From NCBI RefSeq assembly GCF_000027005.1, contig NC_012966.1:62001-126000 (forward strand): 64,000 nt of DNA, read 5' to 3'. Each line of letters begins with the position of its first letter. Within the stretch, counting starts at the first letter, position 1. Both the position numbers and the translations under genes were made by a program. This document shows, in pieces, positions 40,215 through 49,581 of this stretch. This DNA is from Komagataella phaffii GS115. Taxonomy: Eukaryota; Ascomycota; Pichiomycetes; Pichiales; Pichiaceae. The notes under the pieces are model-generated. The model searched no databases. It saw only the letters and a program-made list of their open reading frames with translations, and was not told the origin of the DNA.

Positions 40215-42515
40215 ATGGGGCTGCTAGACAAACTGAAAGAGAAAAGTAGGGCTAAGTCTGGTGGAGCTTCAAACTATGAGAATAGTGAGCACCAGTCCCA
40301 AACTCATTTGCGATATTCCAGACCCCCGGCACCATTGCCCAAGTCATCTAATAGCTCTGCCAATCTCTTCTCTAAAAACTTTCTTCTTAACCAAGATGTG
40401 ACTACGTTATTTCCGGTTGCTGATCGGTATCCGGTACCCTTACCTGCAGGATACTCAAGAGCCTCAAGTCCACTTCCTACCAATTCCTTTTACGAAACGT
40501 TATTGTTGGAAGATCACTCTTGTCCAGTATGGACCCATCCCTACTCATTATGGATCCCTCCTAAAGACATGAACCGGCCAGGTCTTGCCTTGAACCACGT
40601 AGATGAACACATGAAAGTTTTTGGACCTGACAATACCTTGGAGCATCCCCAGTTCTTTTTCAGCCCTGTTGCCATTTTGTCGTTGTGTTTATCGGCAATG
40701 GAATTTGGTTCAAGCCCAGTTCAAGTGTCTGTTACCAATACCAAAAAGTTGTACTGTCATTTAAGCTTGTCCAATGGTTACGGATCCAACATAACTGTTC
40801 CAATAATTCAGGGGATGGCATTTGTTAGTGCCATTTACGAGAATTGCCAGCCAAGGTTGTATTCTAATGTCGGGTTCCGTGAATTGACTGCAGTTGGAAC
40901 TCTCAACAATGGAATGAGAAAATATCGGGCCACTTTGAACGATAATACGATATGGTCTTTGTACGTATCTACTCACTGTGATCTGCAATTCAATTCTCCG
41001 GAAGAAATCACCTCATGTTCCCAAGGTCCATTTCAAGGCCAAACTTTGGTCCAAGTTGCGAAATTAGATTCCCCCCATTACGATGAGATATGCGGGAATG
41101 TTGTCACTGGAATGCACTTGTACGGGGACTCCTCTTTGGTGCAGAATGAAACCACTCAGACAGGCACTTATGGATTTAACTTTGACCTCTTACAATCCAA
41201 TGGGCCCAGTGACCTCGCAATGTGGACGTTACCCCATCAATACACTGTTCTTTCTTGCGGGAAGGTTACAGATTTATCTCTGAATTCCACCGTCAAAGGG
41301 CCGATGAGATTAGTGCGTACTTCCGGAAAATCTGTATTAATGACAGAACAGCTTCCCCCTCATGAGCTCCAGTTTGCTCCATGGACTTCGTTACACCAAA
41401 GTAACACTAGCCATGCTATATCAAAGAAAGCCCACCAGGAAATCTGTCGTGTTGCCAGATCAGAGTTTGCAGCTGATCGAATAGTAGAATGGAGTTGCAC
41501 AGACTCTATGTATACCTCAGGAAAGATATTGGACAAGGCAGCATACCAACTATATGTCTTAGCTTATGAAGTCCGTGATAGAGAGCTGACTTTAGAGGCT
41601 TTAAGAAGATTAGAGGCTGCTTTATCAAGATTTGTTAACAACAAGCAACCTCAGCCACTGTATTATGATCCGTTTTGGAAGGGAATCGTGTCTGGTGCTG
41701 GCCTTGATGGTAATATTTTCGTAGATTACGGGAATACACATTACAATGATCATCATTTCCATTATGAATACCATATACACGCAGCAGCATTGCTGGTCAA
41801 GGTGGACAAGGATTTTGATTCCGGCCAGAGAGAGCGATGGATTAGACCCTGGGTTGAAGCACTCTTATCGGATGTTGCAACCCCTATTGAAGACCACAGC
41901 CAATTCCCCCAGTTTCGATCTTTTGACTGGTTTCACGGCCATTCTTGGGCTACCGGTCTTTTTGCACGGGGGGACGGTAAAGATGAAGAGAGTTCCAGTG
42001 AAGATTACAATATGAGTTACGCTCTCTATTGCTGGGGTCTCGCAGTTGATAATAAGCACTTAGTAGCGATGGGCAAACTCATGCTGGGAGTTCAAAGACA
42101 TGCTGTTAACAGCTACATGCTATACTCGGACGATAATCAAATAATGCCGAGACAATTTGTGGGAAACAAAGTGAGTGGAATATTGTTTGAAAACAAAATA
42201 GATCACACTACTTACTTTGGCCAACGTCCAGAGTACATCCATGGAATCCACATGCTTCCCCTAACTCCTATTTCCAGCTTCATTCGAAATCCCAAGTTCT
42301 GCAAGGAAGAATGGAATCAAAGACTAGGAAAAGAATTTGTGTCAGCAATTCCCGAAGGAGGTTGGAAAGGTCTACTGACGTTATCTACTGTCTTATTTGA
42401 GCCAGAATTTGCATACGATTTTTTTGTGCGTAAGGATTTTGATCCTTTGAATCTGGACAACGGAATGTCTCAAAGCTGGTCTTTGCTCCTTGCAGCTCAT
42501 GCTGCCCAAAAATAA
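40215..42515 (+). CDS. ENG2: GH81 endo-1,3-beta-glucanase, Acf2/Eng2 type
   Basis: A 766-residue glycoside hydrolase family 81 enzyme (yeast Acf2/Eng2 has 779). It lacks a signal peptide: the N terminus MGLLDKLKEKSRAKSGG is basic and polar, so it is the intracellular form implicated in sporulation and actin assembly rather than the secreted Eng1. Family features: LPTNSFYETLLLED, the catalytic region FVDYGNTHYNDHHFHYEYHIHAAALL, RSFDWFHGHSWATGLFARGDGKDEESSSEDYN (general-base Glu region), and the C-terminal PLTPISSF. Enzymes of this type cut beta-1,3-glucan with inversion. It is followed by YMC1 on the same strand. Confidence 0.9.
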   Translation: MGLLDKLKEKSRAKSGGASNYENSEHQSQTHLRYSRPPAPLPKSSNSSANLFSKNFLLNQDVTTLFPVADRYPVPLPAGYSRASSPLPTNSFYETLLLEDHSCPVWTHPYSLWIPPKDMNRPGLALNHVDEHMKVFGPDNTLEHPQFFFSPVAILSLCLSAMEFGSSPVQVSVTNTKKLYCHLSLSNGYGSNITVPIIQGMAFVSAIYENCQPRLYSNVGFRELTAVGTLNNGMRKYRATLNDNTIWSLYVSTHCDLQFNSPEEITSCSQGPFQGQTLVQVAKLDSPHYDEICGNVVTGMHLYGDSSLVQNETTQTGTYGFNFDLLQSNGPSDLAMWTLPHQYTVLSCGKVTDLSLNSTVKGPMRLVRTSGKSVLMTEQLPPHELQFAPWTSLHQSNTSHAISKKAHQEICRVARSEFAADRIVEWSCTDSMYTSGKILDKAAYQLYVLAYEVRDRELTLEALRRLEAALSRFVNNKQPQPLYYDPFWKGIVSGAGLDGNIFVDYGNTHYNDHHFHYEYHIHAAALLVKVDKDFDSGQRERWIRPWVEALLSDVATPIEDHSQFPQFRSFDWFHGHSWATGLFARGDGKDEESSSEDYNMSYALYCWGLAVDNKHLVAMGKLMLGVQRHAVNSYMLYSDDNQIMPRQFVGNKVSGILFENKIDHTTYFGQRPEYIHGIHMLPLTPISSFIRNPKFCKEEWNQRLGKEFVSAIPEGGWKGLLTLSTVLFEPEFAYDFFVRKDFDPLNLDNGMSQSWSLLLAAHAAQK

Positions 42516-42679
42516 ACTACAGTCCAACGTCCACCAACGTCCCTTGAGACCCTTTGGACCCTAGTGAATCGAGTAAAGCCGTATATCCAGAGTGCCGCTC
42601 CTGCGCGAACTATTCATGGTTATCAAGTTATAAAGCACAACTTTGTCGCAATCTCAACACACAATTTATTTTGTATTCA

Positions 42680-43546
42680 ATGATCCCAGAAGATCCAGAC
42701 ACCAACAGAACGGCTAAAGATCTTACTGCTGGAAGTATCGGTGGTATTGCACAGGTTTTGACCGGTCAACCGTTTGATATCGTCAAGGTGCGGCTTCAGA
42801 GTGCTCCTCCTGGAAGATTTTCAGGTGCTTTGGATGTCGTTCGTCAAATATTCTACAAGGAAGGGCCTCTCGCATTTTACAAGGGAACATTGACTCCTTT
42901 GCTAGGAGTGGGAGCTTGTGTGTCTGTCCAATTCAGCGTCAATGAGGCTATGAAAAGATTTTATGCCTCTCAGGGTGTCGCTCTGGGCAATGCTCAGTAT
43001 TATACATGTGGACTATTTGCTGGTGTTGCCAACGGTTTCCTTGCATCTCCAATAGAACACGTTCGTATCAGACTTCAAACCCAAACTAATAAAGCCTACA
43101 AAGGACCATTGGATGTGGCTACTAAATTGCTCAAAACTGGAGGTATCACGTCATTGATGAGAGGTCTTGGGCCAACGTTGATAAGAGAGGGCCAGGGAAT
43201 GGGTGTTTATTTCATGACCTTTGAATCTCTCGTTGAGAGAACTATGAAGCACGATGGTATTGCCAGAAAAGACATTCCAGGGTGGAAGCTATGCGTTTTT
43301 GGTGGTCTTGCTGGTTACTCCATGTGGTTTGCAGTCTACCCGGTAGATGTGATCAAATCAAGACTGCAAACTGATAATATTTCCAACCCTGAATTTCGTA
43401 ACGGTTTTAGCGTAGCCAAACATATTTATAAGGTGGATGGAGTGAAGGGCTTTTTTAGAGGATTTGCCCCAACCATTCTCCGTGCAGCTCCTGCCAATGC
43501 AGCTACTTTCTTGGCCTTTGAGTCCGCCATGAGATTACTTGATTAA
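42680..43546 (+). CDS. YMC1: Mitochondrial inner-membrane carrier, Ymc1/Ymc2 type
   Basis: A 288-residue SLC25 carrier with three ~100-residue repeats. The repeat signatures are PFDIVKVRLQ, PIEHVRIRLQ and PVDVIKSRLQ, each followed by the G-rich second half (FYKGTLTPLLGVGA, LMRGLGPTLIREG, FFRGFAPTILRAAPANAATFLAFE). The closest match is the yeast Ymc1/Ymc2 pair, in the carnitine/amino-acid branch; the exact substrate is uncertain. The first ATG in frame is at 42680 (MIPEDPDTNRTAKDL); the upstream open frame from 42554 begins at TTG and is not carrier-like. It converges on ARO7, with 54 bp between. Confidence 0.87.
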   Translation: MIPEDPDTNRTAKDLTAGSIGGIAQVLTGQPFDIVKVRLQSAPPGRFSGALDVVRQIFYKEGPLAFYKGTLTPLLGVGACVSVQFSVNEAMKRFYASQGVALGNAQYYTCGLFAGVANGFLASPIEHVRIRLQTQTNKAYKGPLDVATKLLKTGGITSLMRGLGPTLIREGQGMGVYFMTFESLVERTMKHDGIARKDIPGWKLCVFGGLAGYSMWFAVYPVDVIKSRLQTDNISNPEFRNGFSVAKHIYKVDGVKGFFRGFAPTILRAAPANAATFLAFESAMRLLD

Positions 43547-43600
43547 AGGTAGAAGGTAAATAAGAACTATACATACATAGAAAGAACGCCACAATAGATT

Positions 43601-44449
43601 TTACCACAAGCTGTTGGATAATAGTCTGTTCATCAGCTGAGTCTTGCGTTGAGGGTCTTGAGCTTCTGCTTCGTCGTCATCTCCTAACCTTCTAAGCAGA
43701 TATTCAACCTCCACCTTCTTGGTCAGAGGTATAACTACCTCTTTGTATATCTTAGCAATTGCCTCTGGCTGTACTTTTGATTGAGGGTTCTGCGAATACC
43801 TAAGCGTGGGGTCCGTACCATAGGCATGACCTTTGGCAATTAAACGTTCCAAAATCTTAGCTTCAACTGCGGAATCTGTAATAGCTTCTTCAATGCCCTT
43901 AATGTCCTTGTTGCGGATCAAATTAGTGTAGCGGGCCATTTCATTTTGGAACTTAGCTTCTGCGACAAATTTTCCAAAATGCACTCGACGACTCAAAGCC
44001 TGCAAACAATCAACATCTGCACAGGCTGTGGATCCAATATTCTCATCTTGATCACCTTTCTTAGCTGCAATTTGGGGAACTATCTTTTCAATGTACACAG
44101 TTCTGATTTCGTCATTTACGTTCACCTCATCGGCGTAGTCAGCCAAAATTGGAGGGTAGTTTAGACTTGGAAGAAACGATTCTTCCAGTTGATCAGGGAA
44201 AAAGGGGGTCTCGTCTGGAGACTCGTAACGCCTGACAAGCGAGTGGGTCTTCTCGTTTTGCAAGAGCAACCAGTCCAAGAAAGAACCTGAAAAGTTGGGG
44301 ATCTTGTACTTATTGGGGGCGTACACGGATGGAGATTCGTAGAACTGGGACCTTTCGATGAAGCTGAACACCACGGTGTCTTCCATTCGGACCAAGGCCT
44401 GTCTGATATTGGCCAGATTCAGCACTGTTGCGGGTTTCTTGAACTCCAT
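43601..44449 (-). CDS. ARO7: Chorismate mutase
   Basis: A 282-residue AroQ-type chorismate mutase, which converts chorismate to prephenate in Tyr and Phe synthesis (yeast Aro7 has 256). It starts at MEFKKPATVLNLANIRQALVRMEDTVVFSFIERSQF with the conserved N-terminal Arg and ends with the LTKKVEVEYLLRRL helix, where the catalytic Glu of the family lies. The regulatory loop region (NVNDEIRTVYIEKIVPQI) and the ALSRRVHFGKFVAEAKF active-site helix are present. The additional length comes mainly from an acidic insert (DDDEAEAQD) near the C terminus. The open frame runs 24 codons further upstream but without ATG. Confidence 0.94.
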   Translation of the reverse strand: MEFKKPATVLNLANIRQALVRMEDTVVFSFIERSQFYESPSVYAPNKYKIPNFSGSFLDWLLLQNEKTHSLVRRYESPDETPFFPDQLEESFLPSLNYPPILADYADEVNVNDEIRTVYIEKIVPQIAAKKGDQDENIGSTACADVDCLQALSRRVHFGKFVAEAKFQNEMARYTNLIRNKDIKGIEEAITDSAVEAKILERLIAKGHAYGTDPTLRYSQNPQSKVQPEAIAKIYKEVVIPLTKKVEVEYLLRRLGDDDEAEAQDPQRKTQLMNRLLSNSLW

Positions 44450-44738
44450 TCTGAGTGGGTGAAGGTAAGAAGAAGCGGAGGAAAGATATGAAAAGGGAGG
44501 AACGCAGAGACGAGGGGACAAATCGAGAAGCTTCTTTTCTATGAACAGTCGATAAAGACCAGCCAGATAACAAGTTTAAGCCAGATAACAGAGAACCTGG
44601 GGTGTGGGGTAGAGGGCCACAAACATAAACAAACCAGAGCAATGGGCCCGATTGGTTGGTACTTTCAAAAATCAAAATTGGAGCAACGGACTATGGCTTA
44701 GTCACTTTTCCTTGCATGCTAAATTAGCCTATTTATGC

Positions 44739-45680
44739 TCATCGTCTACTATCTTCCGCGCTGGTGGAGGCGCCCGATTGGGAGGTAGCCGCGACAAAAT
44801 CTGTGTTGTAATCCATCAAGCGATCAGTACTTAAGGCAACGGGCTGAATATGCATTGGATTTATGTTCCCCATGATTAATTCGTTAAGTTTACGGAGCCA
44901 GAGAAATCGATTTATTCGTGTCACTTTGTTCTGCTCAAACCCGTAATTAGTGTAACACCTCTCAAGATCCGAGAGACATTTTTCGTGAACCTCTGTGGTT
45001 TGCGCTTCAATTTCATCTAGTCCTCCAACGGACCAAGCTAGCCACAAAATTGATACAGCCGCTGCCATTGATAAGGCTCCAGTAAGAAAAATGCGATTCA
45101 GTTCTTCCCTTTCTCTCCGCGCTACCCCAGGATCCTGCTGAGCCCGCATCCTAGCAAAATCTTCCCATGTACCAGCATAAAAGAATTCATGATCCGAAAC
45201 TCCAGCTCCACCAAATCGGTTGGTGGATGCCTGCGTGGAATGCCTGGATCTTCCGGGGCCGTGTGGTGTAACCCATCCTCTTCCTGAAATGTCATATTCT
45301 CTCCGGGCTTTAGTATCTCTTAGCATTTGATAAGCAGCTGAGATCCGTCGGAAGCGTTCTTCTAGCTCCTTCCGGGATATGCAAACGCGATGTCCATGTG
45401 TATCGGTAAAGGTGACCTGTGTGGTATTGGTGTGCAAGTCAGGATGATATATTTTGGCCAGCTGGTGGTACCTCTGTTTCACGTCTTTAGCGATTGCTCC
45501 GTTCGGTAGTTGAAGGGAGCTGTACGGCGTGTCCGGGTTCCAGGTTAACAGTGCTTTTATATGAGATTCATTTGTAATTATGCGGTCACTGAGATTGGAA
45601 TACCTCCTTACAAACGAGATCATTGGAGGGGTATAAGAAGGAAGGTAAGAGAGAAATGATAAGGGGTTTGCTTTTGACAT
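44739..45680 (-). CDS. JID1: Mitochondrial J-domain protein, Jid1-like
   Basis: A 313-residue protein with a J domain at about residues 45-130; the HPD motif is at 79-81 (YHQLAKIYHPDLH), followed by FRRISAAYQMLRDTKARREYD. The N terminus (basic, with FVRRYSN) is compatible with mitochondrial import. One transmembrane segment lies at about 200-220 (FLTGALSMAAAVSILWLAWSV). This matches yeast Jid1 in length (301) and layout; Jid1 is a poorly studied Hsp40 associated with mitochondria. Assignment beyond a membrane-bound J-protein is tentative. It is tandem with ARO7, and the FAD2-like gene is upstream on the same strand. Confidence 0.65.
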   Translation of the reverse strand: MSKANPLSFLSYLPSYTPPMISFVRRYSNLSDRIITNESHIKALLTWNPDTPYSSLQLPNGAIAKDVKQRYHQLAKIYHPDLHTNTTQVTFTDTHGHRVCISRKELEERFRRISAAYQMLRDTKARREYDISGRGWVTPHGPGRSRHSTQASTNRFGGAGVSDHEFFYAGTWEDFARMRAQQDPGVARREREELNRIFLTGALSMAAAVSILWLAWSVGGLDEIEAQTTEVHEKCLSDLERCYTNYGFEQNKVTRINRFLWLRKLNELIMGNINPMHIQPVALSTDRLMDYNTDFVAATSQSGASTSAEDSRR

Positions 45681-45819
45681 TTCCCAAAACCCGCGATTTC
45701 GGTTGATCCCAGGTATTCCAAACCTCTATGCATTGGTAAAGACCGACAGAACCCCAGACAGTACCTGACCATAAAATTTAAACATAACTTAATCTACTCT
45801 ACTCTATTTCAGATGAATC

Positions 45820-47082
45820 CTATTTCTCACCGGTTCCAATACCCCAGTTATTGATGTTACGGTACATTTTCACCCCGTTTTCTCCATCAACAAACTGACA
45901 TGAACGTCCACTCTTCCAAAGAGAGACCCACATGTTTTCACCACTGTAGCGATAATGCTCCCCCATAACTTTCTTAATACCTTCACTGGCCTCTCGGGCG
46001 TTGTAGAAAGGAATTCTACTCACATAGTGATGCAAGACGTGAGTTTCGATGATATCGTGAAAGAAGAAAGGTCCAATGAATCCAAATTCACGGTCGATGG
46101 TAGCGGCAGCTCCTCTGGCAAACGTCCATTGTTCAGCCTCGTAGTGAGGCATCGTTGGATCAGAGTGTTGCAGGAATGTGATGAACACCAGCCAATGGTT
46201 GGTGAGAACATAAGGCAGGAACCAGTAAATAAATAAGTTCCAGTTTCCCATTTGTTGTCTCCACACATACAAAACCATCAACTGTGCCAAGATACCCAGG
46301 TCACTCAGAATGATAAACCAGTAGTCCTTTTTTTCGAAAATTGGAGATGAGGGAACAAAGTGGTTCTGCATCCATTTAGGGGTGTTGGGGTAGGGTTGAC
46401 CAGTAACGTTGGTGAACAAATACAAAATCCAGCCTCCCAATTGTTGGGCTACCAACTGATATAATGTGAAAATGGGAGCATCTTCTCCCAGTTCGCCAAG
46501 TTTGCTGGCGTTTCTCTTTTCCAAGAACTTCTCCTTTGTGGCAGGTACAAACACCATGTCTCTAGTCAAGTGGCCAGTAGCCTTGTGATGTTTACCATGA
46601 CTGTATTTCCAAGAAAAATATGGGACTAACAGGTAAGAATGCAAAATCCATCCCACGGTGTCGTTGACCCAACCATAATCGGAGAAAGCTTGATGACCGC
46701 ACTCGTGGGCCAAAACCCACAAACCAGTGTACTCAACAGATAAGAGAAAAACCAAAGCGGCGTAAGCAGCGCCTCTAAGGAAAACATTCTCAATCATGGG
46801 AATGAACGACCCCATGAACATGGTACAACCAATGAGGAATATGTCCCTGAACACGTAGTAGAACGACGTGGTTAGCCTGCGTTCATAGCAGTGCTTTGGA
46901 ATAGCATCCAAGATTTGCTTGATTGTAAAATCAGGGACTTTGAAGACGTTACCCCAGGTGTCTATGGCAGTCAAACCTTTGGATTGGCTGAAGGAGGAAA
47001 CATTGCCTGTACGTTTTGTGGTGGTGGTGGTGTTACTTCTTGAAGCATCACCATTATTACCTGTAACTGTGACGGCAGACAT
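45820..47082 (-). CDS. FAD12: Delta-12 fatty acid desaturase
   Basis: A 420-residue ER-membrane desaturase that converts oleoyl to linoleoyl lipids. The three histidine boxes are intact: HECGH (126-130), HGKHH (162-166) and HVLHH near residue 350. Several hydrophobic membrane segments surround them. The N terminus is Thr/Ser-rich, with VPDFTIKQILDAIPKHCYERR before the first membrane helix, as in fungal FAD2-type enzymes. S. cerevisiae lacks this gene; its presence fits Komagataella, which makes linoleate and linolenate. A delta-15 role cannot be fully excluded by sequence alone. Confidence 0.9.
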   Translation of the reverse strand: MSAVTVTGNNGDASRSNTTTTTKRTGNVSSFSQSKGLTAIDTWGNVFKVPDFTIKQILDAIPKHCYERRLTTSFYYVFRDIFLIGCTMFMGSFIPMIENVFLRGAAYAALVFLLSVEYTGLWVLAHECGHQAFSDYGWVNDTVGWILHSYLLVPYFSWKYSHGKHHKATGHLTRDMVFVPATKEKFLEKRNASKLGELGEDAPIFTLYQLVAQQLGGWILYLFTNVTGQPYPNTPKWMQNHFVPSSPIFEKKDYWFIILSDLGILAQLMVLYVWRQQMGNWNLFIYWFLPYVLTNHWLVFITFLQHSDPTMPHYEAEQWTFARGAAATIDREFGFIGPFFFHDIIETHVLHHYVSRIPFYNAREASEGIKKVMGEHYRYSGENMWVSLWKSGRSCQFVDGENGVKMYRNINNWGIGTGEK

Positions 47083-49581
47083 TGTGGAATTGGTGGGTTG
47101 AAATGCACAGCTCTCTAAGTAGTATCACACAAAGAGTACCCTACTTTTATTAACAGTAATCTCCTCAAAAACTGAAGGGAATGATTTAAATATTTGGCTG
47201 TTAAAATATAAAAGTGGAATGGGAAAAAAATTGTGGAATAAATCACCTAGATCTTCCTTTCTTATTTTTCGAGCATAGCGTTTGTTGGGTATCTTTGGCA
47301 AGTAATGTACGGAGGAACAAAATAAAACCGCGTAGCTTCATCCCCGGAGACCCCGGGCACGGGGGCCAGTGCAGGTACCAGGGTTGCGTCAAGGAGGAAT
47401 GGTAGTTTACCACCTCCTGGCACGTTGGCTTGTTTGCGTACAGCTGTCATCTTCTACGCATGCTGATCATTTGATTGTGTTAACCTGCTATCGGGACCAA
47501 ATAATCCGGGGGATTAATCATGTAACGGCTAGACATCTCACCCAATGAGAGAGGTACGGAGTAAGAAATCATTTCGTGGCCAAGGTTAACGCGGGATCAG
47601 TGTTCCTTAATACTATTAAACTACTCTGCGCCGTCGCCTAGCAAACTACCCTATTCCTTGAACTCATCTCCAAAGATTACCTATCAGTCTGACATGCAAA
47701 TCGTTTTGTATACCATTCATCAACCTAAGTTTCAAGTACAAATAGGTATAGTATCATCATTTAGGCAAACAAATATATCAGAGAACGAGTAAGAAACGAT
47801 AGGCGTATCCCATCAGACAGTCAACCAATACTAAAGGAATCGCCTGACCCCAATTAGCATTGATCGGGTTGTAAAGTAGTCAGCAGCACGGCTTGTCACA
47901 GCCGAGGATCATCAAACGATTAACTTAACATGGTTAATCTACAGTAGACCGTCGTGATTGTGCAAATCATCATTTACTTCACAAATCCCGTATCAATGAG
48001 CTCCACCTATCTGCTATAAACATCCTCTTCTCCTGAGATGACATAATTCAATACACCACGTTGCAATAACAAGATGAAAGCATCAGACATAAAAGGTTTC
48101 TCTTCTTAATGAATCAGACATATGCTTGTCTTTGTCTTTGTTTGTCTCATCCTCTGCCCCGTATCTTTTTCATTTGACAACGTCTATAACAGTTAGTTTT
48201 CAAAACATTCAAAAATATTTTTGAAGGTAGAGAGAGAAAGCACCACCGACCATTTCTCATTGGGATCGGTATCAGAAATGCATGAATGGTAAAAAAAGGT
48301 TGTATCGTCATCGTGAAACACGAAATCTGACTCGTCATCTAAGAGTATCATCTTTTTGCTTTCTCATATCTGCCAATTAGTTTAATTGCGAATACTTACA
48401 GTTCTATTGAATTCCATCACCATTTCTCCTGAAATATGAAAAGAAAAATTTAAGCATCCGCTTCGGTTTACATTTTGAATCAGTCACGGAGGGCATCTTA
48501 CCTCCCCCCTTAAAGCATTGTCACTCATGGAAATCAGTGCCCAGTGCTGTGTATCCTCATATAACAAAATGATAAACTCGGACTAGTTATGAATAAAACG
48601 ATATCAAAACCCTTTTCTTTGTTAGTAATCCCATATGAGGAAGATAACTTGATGTCAAACCAATACCAAAAAATCAGTAGTAATTGCAAAAACTTATCAA
48701 CAGTATATATTCTGCCAGTAATTCCAGCTTTGTTTTTGTGAAAATCATCCTTTAGTTGATCTATGGTTTAACAGTGAAGAATAAAAACATACCTTTACCT
48801 AAAGAGCCTCAATAATTATTCTCATGAAAACGATAACAACAATGGTTCTATCCTCAGTTAGTAAAACTATCACTTGTGATACAAAAGACATTCCTATTCT
48901 AGCAATCCTTCAGAAAAATGATTAACGTTCTGATCATTCCGTGGTCACAGACTCTAGTTTTTGAAATATGTTAATTCGAGTCATCATGATGGCTTTGTTA
49001 GAAAATGTCTGTCAAAGACACATACACTTCAAACCCAGTAGTTGTAATGAAAGAACAGGGAAAAATACTATGTGAGAAAAAATTTTCCTTAAATATAGTG
49101 GACAAATATTCTTGAGTAGTGCACTTATCTGGTTTCCCTAGGGTTACACTGAATAGTTGCGGAGTTCAATCAGCTTGCTAAATGCCTGGTTTGATAAGCT
49201 CATCGATGACCAACCAATTAATTGCAAATGATCCTCAATTGTGGGTGGAATGAAATAGTTCTCTTATCAGAGTCAATTCTATAGGTGGATGAGTCTCATC
49301 AACCAGATCTCCCAGATCGTCAACTAGCTACGCGTTTCCACCAAGTACTCCGTTGAAAAGTGAATTCGAATAGGCTCTCAGCTATACGTCACTTCTTGTG
49401 CAACTTAGGCTCTCACGTAAGGTTTTAATCTTCTAGACTCCTCTCTCTTGAAAGCTAACTTCCTTCCATGGGCCAGCTACTTTATGCTTGGTAAGATATT
49501 GTTCAATGCACGCCATTCATACTTTTTCTATCGAACCCTCATCGTCTTGAAGAATAAACAACACGCCAAAGCTCACCGTAA
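47083..49581. other. 2.5-kb gene-free spacer upstream of FAD12 and NUP120
   Basis: The largest region without a gene in this window. The left part has a GC-rich block (about 47331-47450) with two small hairpins: CCCCG/CGGGG at 47351-47364 and GGAGG..GGTA/TACC..CCTCC at 47393-47417. The rest, especially 48000-49100, is AT-rich and repeat-poor. I found no tRNA, snRNA or large inverted repeats of the type known at Komagataella centromeres. Frames of up to 63 codons look random. Confidence 0.65.

Noticed and set aside
42554..42679. N-terminal extension of the YMC1-type carrier
   Set aside because: It begins at TTG, and the ATG at 42680 gives the normal carrier N terminus and length.
47262..47450. 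62-codon minus-strand frame in the GC-rich block upstream of FAD12
   Set aside because: It has an ATG, but the peptide has no recognisable features and its openness follows from local GC content.
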